DNA of 33,262 nucleotides from an uncultured Johnsonella sp. (GCA_905373785.1 CAJPUK010000003.1:1-33262), one strand, 5' to 3'; shown: positions 1 to 7,403, numbered from the stretch's first letter. Numbers and translations: made by a program. The notes: generated by a model not told the origin, from the sequence alone.

Positions 1-20
1 GAATATTTTTCTGAGTGTGT

Positions 21-69
21 ACATCAAAAAACGTAGGCGTAGTGGGGCTACGCTGCGGATTTTTGATGT
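21..69 (-). terminator. Hairpin terminator downstream of the nucleoside phosphorylase gene
   Basis: Outer arms ACATCAAAAA and TTTTTGATGT enclose an imperfect GC-rich stem (GCGTAG/CTACGC) with a short loop. Read on the minus strand, the GC-rich stem comes just after the phosphorylase stop codon and is followed by a run of six T, as in an intrinsic terminator. The unusually long A/T outer arms could make it bidirectional. It probably marks the end of the transporter-phosphorylase transcript. Confidence 0.55.
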
Positions 70-80
70 GTGTAAAAAAG

Positions 81-1403
81 TTAATATCTTTCCACTCCTT
101 GTTTACTTACCTTGGCAAGCACAAGCGGTCCTACATTTACTTTTTCATCACTAAATTCAAGTCCCGATAAAAACTTTTTCGCAGCCTCGGCAAATAAATC
201 CTCATTATCCGCATACATTATGCAAAGCAAATCTGAGGGATTCACATAATCTCCGGTTTTTTTAATAAGTTTTATACCTGCACTGTAGTCTATACTGTCT
301 TCCTTGGTCTTTCTTCCGGCTCCCAAAAGGCTTGACGCTATTCCTATGGTTTCGGTATCCATATGGGAAATGTAGCCTTTTCTGTCACTTTTTAGTTCAA
401 AGCTGAACTTAGGCTTTTTAAACTTTTCGCTATTTTTTATAACTTCCGTATCTCCGCCCTGTGCAGCTACCATTTCAATAAGTTTATCAAGTGCCTTACC
501 CGAGCTAAGTGCCTCTTCCACCATTGAAAAACACTCTTTTAATTCTTTACCAAGCCCCAAGTGCAGCATATTTGCCGCAAGCTCCTTACTTACTTCCAAA
601 AGGTCCTTCGGTCCTTTGTTTTTTAATACTTCAACCGCCTCTATAACCTCAAGGCTGTTACCTATATTGTTGCCCAGCGGTATGTCCATATCGGTAATTA
701 CAGCCAAAGTTTTCCTGCCTGCGTGCTCGCCTATATCAACCATTTCCTCGGCAAGTTTTATCGCATCGTCAAGTGTTTTCATAAATGCTCCGCTGCCGCA
801 CTTTACATCAAGCACTATGCAATCACTGCCCGCTGCAAGTTTCTTACTCATAATTGATACCGCTATGAGGGAAATGTTATCGACTGTAGCAGTTACATCT
901 CTAAGAGCGTAAAGTTTCTTATCAGCAGGTGCAAGATTGCCGGACTGCCCCACTACAGCTATTCCGGTCTTTCTTACAATATCAAAAAACTCTTCCTTGC
1001 TAAAAGCTGTTCTTAAATTAGGGATTGACTCAAGTTTATCCACCGTACCTCCGGTGTGCCCAAGTCCCCTGCCTGACATCTTTGCTACCTTGCAGCCACA
1101 GGCTGCAACTATTGGTGCGACTATAAGGGTGGTCTTATCTCCTACACCGCCGGTAGAGTGCTTGTCTACCTTCACTCCTTCTATGGAAGACAGATCCACC
1201 ATATCACCGGACTGTGCCGCTGCCAAGGTCATAGCCGCAGTCTCTTCCTTGTCCATGCCCCTAAAATACACTGCCATAAGAAAGGCTGCCATCTGATAAT
1301 CCGGTATATCACCTGCCACATAGCCTGATATAATATAGTCTATCTCTTCTTTGGAAAGTGTAAGATCATTTCTTTTTTTCATAATCAAATCATACATTCT
1401 CAT
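81..1403 (-). CDS. pdp: Pyrimidine-nucleoside phosphorylase
   Basis: Cytosolic enzyme that splits uridine, thymidine or deoxyuridine with phosphate into base plus (deoxy)ribose-1-phosphate, the first step of nucleoside salvage and catabolism. The 440-aa length fits the family (about 430-440 aa). The thymidine/pyrimidine phosphorylase signature is visible near residues 108-125 (KMSGRGLGHTGGTVDKLES), preceded by the phosphate-loop-like KHSTGGVGDKT. The start is ATG with an AGGGG ribosome site. It is the last gene after an ABC transporter of the nucleoside type, which supports joint uptake and breakdown of nucleosides. Bacillus-type Pdp accepts both uridine and thymidine, whereas enterobacterial DeoA prefers thymidine; the Gram-positive type is assumed. 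The gap to the upstream permease gene is filled by imperfect tandem repeats. Confidence 0.93.
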   Translation of the reverse strand: MRMYDLIMKKRNDLTLSKEEIDYIISGYVAGDIPDYQMAAFLMAVYFRGMDKEETAAMTLAAAQSGDMVDLSSIEGVKVDKHSTGGVGDKTTLIVAPIVAACGCKVAKMSGRGLGHTGGTVDKLESIPNLRTAFSKEEFFDIVRKTGIAVVGQSGNLAPADKKLYALRDVTATVDNISLIAVSIMSKKLAAGSDCIVLDVKCGSGAFMKTLDDAIKLAEEMVDIGEHAGRKTLAVITDMDIPLGNNIGNSLEVIEAVEVLKNKGPKDLLEVSKELAANMLHLGLGKELKECFSMVEEALSSGKALDKLIEMVAAQGGDTEVIKNSEKFKKPKFSFELKSDRKGYISHMDTETIGIASSLLGAGRKTKEDSIDYSAGIKLIKKTGDYVNPSDLLCIMYADNEDLFAEAAKKFLSGLEFSDEKVNVGPLVLAKVSKQGVERY

Positions 1404-1418
1404 AATATTTACCCCTAT

Positions 1419-1582
1419 TCGATTAACTTATCATAAGGTATACCTTAGTTTTAAGACCTTTAAAGTATTCTGATTCACTTTCTCTATCTGTTTAATTTAT
1501 CTTAGGTATACCTTGATTTTAAGACTCTTAAAATATTCCGGTTTACCTTACCTATCTGCTAGACTTATCGTAAGGTATACCC
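1419..1582. repeat. Imperfect tandem repeat, about 2.4 units of 68-69 bp
   Basis: The palindromic core GGTATACC occurs at 1437-1444, 1505-1512 and 1574-1581, at spacings of 68 and 69 bp. By hand alignment the two full units are roughly three-quarters identical; the third copy is cut short before the phosphorylase start. The outermost unit begins inside the last codons of the upstream permease gene, so the repeat probably grew by duplication of that gene's 3' end. Each full unit also holds an inner inverted repeat (TTTTAAGA/TCTTAAAA in the better copy). Confidence 0.8.
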
Positions 1583-2505
1583 TCAGCCTTCGGAGCCTGT
1601 GAACTCTTGGAAGAGAACATCAGTACTATAAGAGTAACTATATAAGGGAACATCTTATAAAACTCACTCGGTATCGATAAATCTTTCAATACCGGTATGG
1701 ACGAATATGCACTTGCAAGAGTCTTCATAATCGCAAAGAAAAATGCTGCAAAGAAGATTTTATTGCTTCTCCATTGACCGAATATCAGTACCGCAAGTGC
1801 AAGGAAACCGTATCCTGCCACCGTACCGTTAAAGTTAGTGGAAGTAGGTACTACGAATACCAATCCTCCTATACCTGCCAACACACCTGAGATCACAACT
1901 CCGGCATATCTTATCTTGTATACATTTACTCCGACAGAGTCGGCAGCCCCCGGATGCTCTCCACAGGCTCTAAGCCTGAGTCCAAACCTCGTATACTTTA
2001 TCACAAAGGCTGCAAATGTAAATATCAAAAGCCCTATATAGGTGGTAATGTATGCCTTCTTAAAAAACATATCTCCTATTACAGGTATTGAAGAAAGTAC
2101 GGGTACTGCATCTATACGGAAGGTATCCGTAAATTGTACCTGCTGGATTTTTTGTATCATTCTGGCTGTAAATATTACAAAGGCAGGGGCGAACATATTA
2201 AGTGCCGTACCGCTTATGGTCTGATCCGCCTTCATGTTAATAGCTGCAAAGGCATGGAGTAAGGAAAAAAGTCCCCCGCTTATACCTGCTATCAGTATGG
2301 CGAGCAGCAAAAGCCCCTGACCGCTCATGCTTTTTTGAAATATATTTATAAAGAAGATACCGCAAAAAGCTCCTATTACCATGATACCCTCAAGTGCTAT
2401 GTTGATAACACCGCTTCGCTCCGAATACATACCGCCTGTAGCCACTATAAGCAAAGGTATAGCAAAAAACATGGTTTGTTGAACAATAAAGCTTAAAATA
2501 TCCAT
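1552..2505 (-). CDS. Nucleoside-type ABC transporter permease (second subunit)
   Basis: Membrane subunit of a BmpA/YufNOPQ-type (branched-chain/CUT2 permease family) importer. The 317-aa protein is almost wholly hydrophobic, with about 8-9 membrane segments. It starts with a Met-Asp-Ile-Leu N-terminus and carries the family patterns SGVINIALEG (near residue 30) and GEHPGAADSVG in the cytoplasmic loop. It pairs with the 372-aa permease encoded immediately upstream, with one base between stop and start, implying translational coupling and a heterodimeric channel. In Bacillus and Streptococcus such systems import purine or pyrimidine nucleosides, and the phosphorylase gene downstream fits this. 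The exact substrate cannot be read from sequence. Confidence 0.88.
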   Translation of the reverse strand: MDILSFIVQQTMFFAIPLLIVATGGMYSERSGVINIALEGIMVIGAFCGIFFINIFQKSMSGQGLLLLAILIAGISGGLFSLLHAFAAINMKADQTISGTALNMFAPAFVIFTARMIQKIQQVQFTDTFRIDAVPVLSSIPVIGDMFFKKAYITTYIGLLIFTFAAFVIKYTRFGLRLRACGEHPGAADSVGVNVYKIRYAGVVISGVLAGIGGLVFVVPTSTNFNGTVAGYGFLALAVLIFGQWRSNKIFFAAFFFAIMKTLASAYSSIPVLKDLSIPSEFYKMFPYIVTLIVLMFSSKSSQAPKAEGIPYDKSSR

Positions 2506-2506
2506 A

Positions 2507-3625
2507 CTATACCTCCTCTTTCTTTGCCGGATTATCGGCAGCCTTCTTTTTGTTTTTGATAAATTTATATATCAAATGTTTAAACAAAAGTGATAAGGCA
2601 CCGCAGTATACTATAGCCGCTATGATCATGTCTATAACTTCAGGTGCAAAGTCAAAAAGCTGCATATTGTATCCGCCTACTGTTATATGGGCTATAAAAA
2701 GTCCGGCAAAAAGTATGCCTATTGGACTTGAAAGTCCCAGCAAGGCTACAGATATTCCGCTAAAACCTTCCGGTGCTATTATATCAAGTACCTGTAAGTA
2801 TTTTCCGGAGTTGGCAAGATACAAAAGTGCTCCTCCAAGTCCTGCAAGCCCTCCTGCTATAAGCATTGACAGGATTATATTCTTCTTTGCATTAATTCCG
2901 GCATATCGGCTGGCAAAGCTGTTTTGCCCGCAGGCTTTAAGCTCGTAACCGAATACTGTCTTGTTAAGCAGTATGTGTATTAGAATTACTGAAAATATTG
3001 CTATAAGTATACCTACATTGATACTTGTGCCGGGGAATATTTTATCAAGTCCCGCCTTGCCTAAATTAGCTGTTGCCATAACCGCCTTGGATTGGTTTTT
3101 AACTCTGTCATATACGGAATTCTTTATCATTATATTTACCGCATACATCCCTATGTAGTTCATCATAATAGATGAGATAACTTCATTTACATTAAAAAAT
3201 GCCTTAAGAAATCCCGGAATAAATGCCCAAGCAGCCCCTGCCAAAATTGCACACACAAGTGCCAGCAGGCAGTGTAAAAATGCCGGCTGTATAGGCAGCT
3301 TAACTCCTATCCATATAGCCGCAAAGGCTCCCATAGTAAACTGCCCGGATGCTCCTATGTTAAAAAGTCCGGTCTTAAAGGCAAATCCTACCGAAAGTCC
3401 GGTCATGATTATAGGTGTTGCTATATATAGCACCTGACCTATACCCTTTATGCCGTCTGTAAATCCGCCCTGCACTATCATAGCAAAACCTCCAAGTGCA
3501 TGACTCGGCTTACTTACAAGCAAAATCAAAAGTCCGAAAAGCAGTCCGCAAATAATTGCAAGTATTGATGACATAAAGCTTATGTTTTTCTCATCCGATA
3601 AATTAAATAAATTCTTAAACTTCAT
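2507..3625 (-). CDS. Nucleoside-type ABC transporter permease (first subunit)
   Basis: Integral membrane permease of the same importer, 372 aa with about 8-10 hydrophobic segments. A charged N-terminus precedes the first helix, and a Lys-rich cytoplasmic tail (KNKKKAADNPAKKEEV) closes the protein. The loop containing GYELKACGQNSFASRYAGI is the expected cytoplasmic coupling region that contacts the ATPase, and matches the corresponding loop of the second permease. Its start overlaps the end of the ATPase gene by 11 bp, so the genes are translated together. Family resemblance is to YufP-like permeases; nucleoside uptake is inferred from family and context. Confidence 0.88.
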   Translation of the reverse strand: MKFKNLFNLSDEKNISFMSSILAIICGLLFGLLILLVSKPSHALGGFAMIVQGGFTDGIKGIGQVLYIATPIIMTGLSVGFAFKTGLFNIGASGQFTMGAFAAIWIGVKLPIQPAFLHCLLALVCAILAGAAWAFIPGFLKAFFNVNEVISSIMMNYIGMYAVNIMIKNSVYDRVKNQSKAVMATANLGKAGLDKIFPGTSINVGILIAIFSVILIHILLNKTVFGYELKACGQNSFASRYAGINAKKNIILSMLIAGGLAGLGGALLYLANSGKYLQVLDIIAPEGFSGISVALLGLSSPIGILFAGLFIAHITVGGYNMQLFDFAPEVIDMIIAAIVYCGALSLLFKHLIYKFIKNKKKAADNPAKKEEV

Positions 3626-5147
3626 ATCCCTTACCTCGCTTAGCTCCTGACATATAAAGTCCGAGTTCTTCTACAGTTGTCTCACCGGGAAGTACATTTG
3701 CCACGATCTCTCCCTCATACATTACCAAAATTCTGTCGCTTACATTCATAACTTCATCAAGCTCAAGTGAAAATAAAAGCACCGCCTTGTTATTATCCCT
3801 TTGCTTTATAAGTCTTTTATGTATATACTCTATAGCGCCTACATCAAGTCCTCTTATCGGCTGCACCGCTATTACTATATCCGGATCTCTGTCAAGCTCT
3901 CTGGCTATAATAGCCTTTTGCTGATTACCTCCGGACATTGACCTTGCGGTACTTGTCTCTCCCTTGCTGGAGCGGATATCAAATTTTTCTATTAACTCTC
4001 CTGCATACTTTCTTATTTCACCGAATTTAAGAAAGCCGTGTTTTTGGAATCTGTCACTGTAATAGCTTTGCAGTACCAGATTTTCTTCCAAAGTATAGTC
4101 AAGCACAAGCCCGTCTTTATGTCTGTCTTCCGGAATGTGAGCCATACCGGATAAGGTTCTTTCTCTTATACTTTTTTTAGTTATATCATTTTGATTAAGA
4201 TATATATGCCCTGAAGCACAAGGTGCCAAACCTGTAAGTGCATAGGCAAGCTCCGACTGACCGTTTCCGTCTATACCCGCTATACACAGTATCTCCCCTG
4301 CCCTTACCTCAAATGAAGCGTTCTTTACGGAAAGTTTTCCCTTATGCTTGGAGTCTACATTTAAGTTTTCCACTTTTAATATATCAGCTCCCGGAGTAAG
4401 TTCCTTTTTATCCAAGATAAAACTTACCTTCCTTCCGACCATCAGTTCAGACATATCTTCCTTGGATATTTTATCTACATCTACAGTTCCTACGCTTTTG
4501 CCCTTTCTTAAAACCGTAAGCCTGTTAGCTACTTTTTTTATTTCATTTAACTTATGGGTTATGAATATAATGGACTTGCCCTCGTCAACAAGCTGCTTCA
4601 TTATCTTCATAAGCTCATCTATTTCCTGCGGAGTAAGTACTGCTGTCGGCTCGTCAAATATAAGTATGTCGTTATCGCAGTAGAGCATCTTAAGTATCTC
4701 AACCCTTTGCTGCATACCTACCGTTATATCCGATATATAAGCATCAAGATCTATTTTTAGTTTATATTGCTCGCTTAATTTAAGCAGTTTTTCTCTTGCA
4801 CCCTTCATTTGCAAAATCGAAAACTTGGTCGTTTCCCTTCCAAGTACTATATTTTCGAGTATGGTGAAATTATGAACAAGCTTAAAGTGCTGATGTACCA
4901 TACCTATGCCCAGTGCATTGGCATCATTAGGATTTAGTATATCAACTTTTTTACCGTTTATTTTAATCTCACCTTCTTCCGCTTGGTACAGTCCGAACAG
5001 TACACTCATAAGTGTAGACTTACCTGCACCGTTCTCACCAAGCAGGGCGTGTATCTCTCCTTTTTTTACCTTTAGCGTTACATCATCATTTGCCTTAAAA
5101 TCACCGAATTTTTTGGTGATGTGGTTCATCTCTATGACATAATCCAC
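3615..5147 (-). CDS. Nucleoside/sugar-type ABC transporter ATPase, two-domain
   Basis: Cytoplasmic ATPase of 510 aa with two fused nucleotide-binding domains, typical of the CUT2/YufO class. The first domain has Walker A GENGAGKST (about residue 37), a divergent signature (VGMQQR) and Walker B ILIFDEPTAVL. The second has a degenerate Walker A (GIDGNGQSE, Gln instead of Lys), signature SGGNQQK and a Walker-B region DIVIAVQPIRGLDVG lacking the usual Asp-Glu pair. One competent and one weakened site is normal for this class. Start is GTG at 5147, supported by AGGAGG about 7 bases upstream. It lies 31 bp after the phosphatase gene, so it may share that transcript. The substrate-binding lipoprotein gene that usually precedes this ATPase is absent here. 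Confidence 0.9.
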   Translation of the reverse strand: MDYVIEMNHITKKFGDFKANDDVTLKVKKGEIHALLGENGAGKSTLMSVLFGLYQAEEGEIKINGKKVDILNPNDANALGIGMVHQHFKLVHNFTILENIVLGRETTKFSILQMKGAREKLLKLSEQYKLKIDLDAYISDITVGMQQRVEILKMLYCDNDILIFDEPTAVLTPQEIDELMKIMKQLVDEGKSIIFITHKLNEIKKVANRLTVLRKGKSVGTVDVDKISKEDMSELMVGRKVSFILDKKELTPGADILKVENLNVDSKHKGKLSVKNASFEVRAGEILCIAGIDGNGQSELAYALTGLAPCASGHIYLNQNDITKKSIRERTLSGMAHIPEDRHKDGLVLDYTLEENLVLQSYYSDRFQKHGFLKFGEIRKYAGELIEKFDIRSSKGETSTARSMSGGNQQKAIIARELDRDPDIVIAVQPIRGLDVGAIEYIHKRLIKQRDNNKAVLLFSLELDEVMNVSDRILVMYEGEIVANVLPGETTVEELGLYMSGAKRGKGYEV

Positions 5148-5178
5148 AGCAGACCTCCTATTAAAAAAGTGTCACTAA

Positions 5179-5640
5179 CTATAATCTTTCTTTTATATCC
5201 TTCATAAGCCCTTCGCAACCACGCACTATATCCGCATAGGTTACATCGAATTTCCTTGTATACCAAGGATCGCTTATAGCTTCCTTGCTGCCTGCAAATT
5301 CAAGAAGTTTCCTTATCTTTCCTTCTTTGACACTCCTTTCCGTAATTCTTTCTATATTTCTTACATTCATATCATCCATTGCTATAATGTAATCATAATC
5401 GTTATATTCTAACTTTTCAAGCTGTTTTGCTCTCTTACCCACGCAGCCTATACCATGTTTTTCAAGCTCCTGCTTAGCCTTAGGATAGACCGGGCTTCCG
5501 ATTTCTTCTGTAGAAGTCGCTCTTGATGCCACCTTAACTTTATCCGAAAGATTTTCTTTTTGTAACATATCCTTGAATACAAATTCCGCCATGGGGCTTC
5601 TGCAAATATTGCCGTGGCAGATGAATAGTACTTTTATCAT
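5179..5640 (-). CDS. Low-molecular-weight protein tyrosine phosphatase
   Basis: Small cytosolic phosphatase of 153 aa, the usual length. The P-loop CHGNICRS (nucleophile Cys8, Arg14) sits at the N-terminus, and the general-acid Asp lies in the late SDPWYT motif (Asp124). The residue after Asn in the P-loop is Ile, as in tyrosine-type enzymes, rather than the Thr typical of the related arginine phosphatase YwlE. Start is ATG with a strong AGGAGG site. It is just upstream of the ABC ATPase gene, with a 31-bp gap. Physiological targets are unknown; in Gram-positives such enzymes often oppose tyrosine kinases of capsule or stress pathways, but none is encoded nearby. Confidence 0.92.
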   Translation of the reverse strand: MIKVLFICHGNICRSPMAEFVFKDMLQKENLSDKVKVASRATSTEEIGSPVYPKAKQELEKHGIGCVGKRAKQLEKLEYNDYDYIIAMDDMNVRNIERITERSVKEGKIRKLLEFAGSKEAISDPWYTRKFDVTYADIVRGCEGLMKDIKERL

Positions 5641-5663
5641 AATTTTATTCCTCCTTAAATTTC

Positions 5664-5779
5664 CCCGAAATTCCCTACCTTGACTATCGTCTCGGTCGCA
5701 GCAGTCGAAAAATGTCCGATTAAGTAAGCATTTAGGTCACTTTGCTCGTTACTTCGTGTATTTTGCAATGAATTTCGGG
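5664..5779. repeat. 116-bp segment bounded by 10-bp perfect inverted repeats
   Basis: CCCGAAATTC at 5664-5673 and GAATTTCGGG at 5770-5779 are exact inverted copies. The interior is locally richer in G+C than its flanks and encodes nothing convincing. It lies in the 287-bp space between the phosphatase start and the end of the defence-like island, so it also contains the likely promoter region of the phosphatase gene. It could be a small non-autonomous mobile element or a long-range hairpin. Confidence 0.45.
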
Positions 5780-5896
5780 ATTTATGAAATGTGTGTTTTG
5801 GCTGGCATCTTGGCAGAATAGGGCAAGATGAAGCAAGTTATTGCGGGCTGTTAGTAGTAAAGTTTGTAGTAAAACAAAATTGTATTACTACTTAAA

Positions 5897-5921
5897 AAGC
5901 ACCCACATTAAGTGAGTGCTT
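5897..5921 (-). terminator. Intrinsic terminator of the CmdTAC-like operon
   Basis: On the minus strand a 10-bp stem (AAGCACTCAC pairing with GTGGGTGCTT, one G-U pair) with a 5-base loop is followed directly by TTTTT. It begins 6 bases after the chaperone stop codon, so it cleanly ends the three-gene unit. Confidence 0.8.
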
Positions 5922-5927
5922 ATAATA

Positions 5928-6320
5928 TTATTTCTTTTGGTCATTAACGATTGCCACAATATTCATTGCCGGCAAAACAATAGGATTCATTCCCGGTTGT
6001 GTAGTTATTATAGAGATATAACTTCTTATATACGGAAACATAATCGCTATCGTATTCTTTTCAAGAATATCCATATTTTCCTGTTCAGTCGAAAAAATTG
6101 CTTTTCCTTTTACATTAACAAATACTTTTTCATCTTCGTCCGAAACAGTTGTTTCAAGCAAAACTTCAAAAACTTTGTCAGATATTTTTTTCAAGGAACG
6201 TTCTACTTGTAAACCCAATTCCAAGTGTTCTATTGATTCATCTTTCTTTCTAAAAGTACTTTCAACAATTTCTATTTTTTCTAACCTAAGAGGACTTTCA
6301 TATTTAGACCTTACTTCCAT
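5928..6320 (-). CDS. SecB-like chaperone of a toxin-antitoxin-chaperone unit (CmdC-like)
   Basis: A 130-aa protein, slightly shorter than proteobacterial SecB (about 155 aa). The C-terminal half carries the SecB-family pattern: FPYIRSYIS (residues 95-103) then a short loop and LPAMNI (116-121). The N-terminal half is the expected beta-strand-rich region with alternating hydrophobics. No export-type SecB is expected in a Clostridia genome, and solitary SecB-like genes beside small toxin-antitoxin pairs are the hallmark of TAC systems such as Mycobacterium Rv1957 and E. coli CmdTAC. In those the chaperone protects the antitoxin from proteolysis, and in CmdTAC it senses phage capsid protein. AGGAGG overlaps the stop region of the preceding gene, 9 bp upstream. 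The SecB-like fold is a fairly confident call; the capsid-sensing role is inference. Confidence 0.78.
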   Translation of the reverse strand: MEVRSKYESPLRLEKIEIVESTFRKKDESIEHLELGLQVERSLKKISDKVFEVLLETTVSDEDEKVFVNVKGKAIFSTEQENMDILEKNTIAIMFPYIRSYISIITTQPGMNPIVLPAMNIVAIVNDQKK

Positions 6321-6329
6321 ATACTCCTC

Positions 6330-6542
6330 CTAACATGCAATAGCATAATCTTCCTGCATATAAAATACATAGACTTCAGCCTTAAAATATGTCTGATATG
6401 GTGTAAATACACGATTCACATCGTCTTCGGTTATTGTATGCTTCTGCTCTCCTTCTTTAATCAAAGGACTGGTAGCAGTCGCACTAAGTTCAACATCATA
6501 CTTATCACATAATGAAAGAAATAAATCTTTATCAAACATCAT
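6330..6542 (-). CDS. Small antitoxin candidate (CmdA-like position)
   Basis: A 70-aa acidic protein (start MMFDKDLFLSL) with no recognisable DNA-binding domain. It sits between the ADP-ribosyltransferase-like toxin and the SecB-like chaperone, the place of the antitoxin in CmdTAC. Its ATG overlaps the toxin stop codon (ATGA), implying coupled translation and a matched dose. The C-terminus is aromatic and hydrophobic (YFKAEVYVFYMQEDYAIAC), resembling a chaperone-addiction tail: sticky when free, covered by the chaperone, and ending in small hydrophobic residues that could act as a Clp-type degron. I do not recognise the family directly; the call rests on size, position, coupling and tail character. 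Confidence 0.6.
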   Translation of the reverse strand: MMFDKDLFLSLCDKYDVELSATATSPLIKEGEQKHTITEDDVNRVFTPYQTYFKAEVYVFYMQEDYAIAC

Positions 6543-7126
6543 ATCACCTCTTCTTCCTCATTATATATCAGTTTTGTTGATTTTATACACTCTTTTTTTG
6601 ACACACAAATTTGTCTTTCTTGAAATTTGATGCCAGTAACATACATTATTTTCTTTTGTAATTCTATTTCAGAATGACTTCTTCTTGCTGTATAACCTGC
6701 AAATTCTTTTAGAAAAGTTCCAATTATAACTGATATTTTATTTTGTTCTTTGTAATAATCAAAAAAGACAGCTCGCAATTTTGCATCCTCAAAAATAGGC
6801 ATCTTTCTATCACAAGACTTTTCAACCTCTTTAAGTGTTTCCATAGTTTTTGTAATAAAAGCATCCAATTGCTTTTTGTCGTCAAGATTCAAAACCTCGT
6901 TATCCGACGCTTCTATATGCGATTGAAAAATAACTCCACCACAATTATTATTTTGAGAAAAAATTGATGTTGCCCACCACATTGCTTTGTCATAATCATC
7001 AAAAAAATACACACCTTGACCTAACCAATGATCATCACGATGTTTACACTTTGACGGATCTAATCCGTTTTTCTCTATGTTGTATCGGTACTTTGAGCAG
7101 GTTCCATGATATCCAATCTCGTTCAT
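6539..7126 (-). CDS. ADP-ribosyltransferase-like toxin (CmdT-like)
   Basis: A 195-aa protein without signal peptide or membrane segment. The N-terminal half shows a PARP/diphtheria-toxin-class ADP-ribosyltransferase pattern: HGT at residues 7-9, then a helix ending in NGL (20-22), then WLGQGVYFFDDYDKAMWWA (34-52), equivalent to the G-x-G-[IV]-Y-F...A..[YW] block of the NAD pocket. His7 and Tyr40 would be the first two residues of the H-Y-E triad. The Glu cannot be fixed by eye; the SEIELQ segment (152-157) is one candidate. First gene of a tightly coupled trio with a small antitoxin candidate and a SecB-like chaperone, the order reported for CmdTAC, whose toxin ADP-ribosylates mRNA. Base composition is low: hand counts of two 60-base blocks gave 27% and 32% G+C, against 50% for a block in the NlpC gene. 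A polymorphic or DUF3990-like ART is the alternative. Confidence 0.72.
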   Translation of the reverse strand: MNEIGYHGTCSKYRYNIEKNGLDPSKCKHRDDHWLGQGVYFFDDYDKAMWWATSIFSQNNNCGGVIFQSHIEASDNEVLNLDDKKQLDAFITKTMETLKEVEKSCDRKMPIFEDAKLRAVFFDYYKEQNKISVIIGTFLKEFAGYTARRSHSEIELQKKIMYVTGIKFQERQICVSKKECIKSTKLIYNEEEEVI

Positions 7127-7186
7127 TTTCTACTCTTTCTCAATAAGTTCTATATTATCTTCTAAAAAGGATAGATATGCCTATTT

Positions 7187-7215
7187 ATAATACCACCCTT
7201 CATTACAAAATACAA
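7187..7215 (-). promoter_or_regulatory. Predicted sigma-70-type promoter of the CmdTAC-like operon
   Basis: On the minus strand -35 TTGTAT and -10 TATTAT are separated by exactly 17 bp, about 60 bp upstream of the toxin start. It indicates that the three-gene unit is transcribed on its own rather than from the upstream hydrolase operon, which has its own terminator in between. Confidence 0.5.
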
Positions 7216-7366
7216 TCGAAATTTAATTCAACTACTCTGATTTTTCCAAACAGGTTTGTAGTAAGATTACAAATCACTCTTTCTTAAACAAATCTCTAAT
7301 TTTTACTTTATCCCTCTCCAATATCATCCTTGTCGCCACATATAAATCATCCAAGTCCAAAAAAAT

Positions 7367-7389
7367 CCCCCAAGCATATTCGCCGGGGG
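7367..7389 (-). terminator. Terminator after the NlpC/P60 gene
   Basis: CCCCC at 7367-7371 pairs with GGGGG at 7385-7389, with a 13-base loop. T-runs follow on both strands (TTTTTTT on the minus strand, TTTTTT on the plus strand), so it can work in both directions. It lies 14 bp after the hydrolase stop and isolates the CmdTAC-like unit from upstream transcription. Confidence 0.8.
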
Positions 7390-7403
7390 TTTTTTATCTT
7401 AAC

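Noticed and set aside
1419..1582. Regularly spaced repeats that could suggest a CRISPR array
   Set aside because: The whole 68-69-bp unit is repeated, not just a short repeat with unique spacers, and one unit overlaps a coding end. There are no cas genes nearby.
5916..6212. Plus-strand open frame over the SecB-like gene
   Set aside because: It is the complement of the well-supported minus-strand gene, with no ribosome site, and starts inside the terminator hairpin.
5928..7126. HigBA-type TAC (RelE-like toxin with Xre antitoxin)
   Set aside because: The first protein has an ART-like pattern rather than a RelE/HigB size and pattern, and the small protein has no helix-turn-helix.
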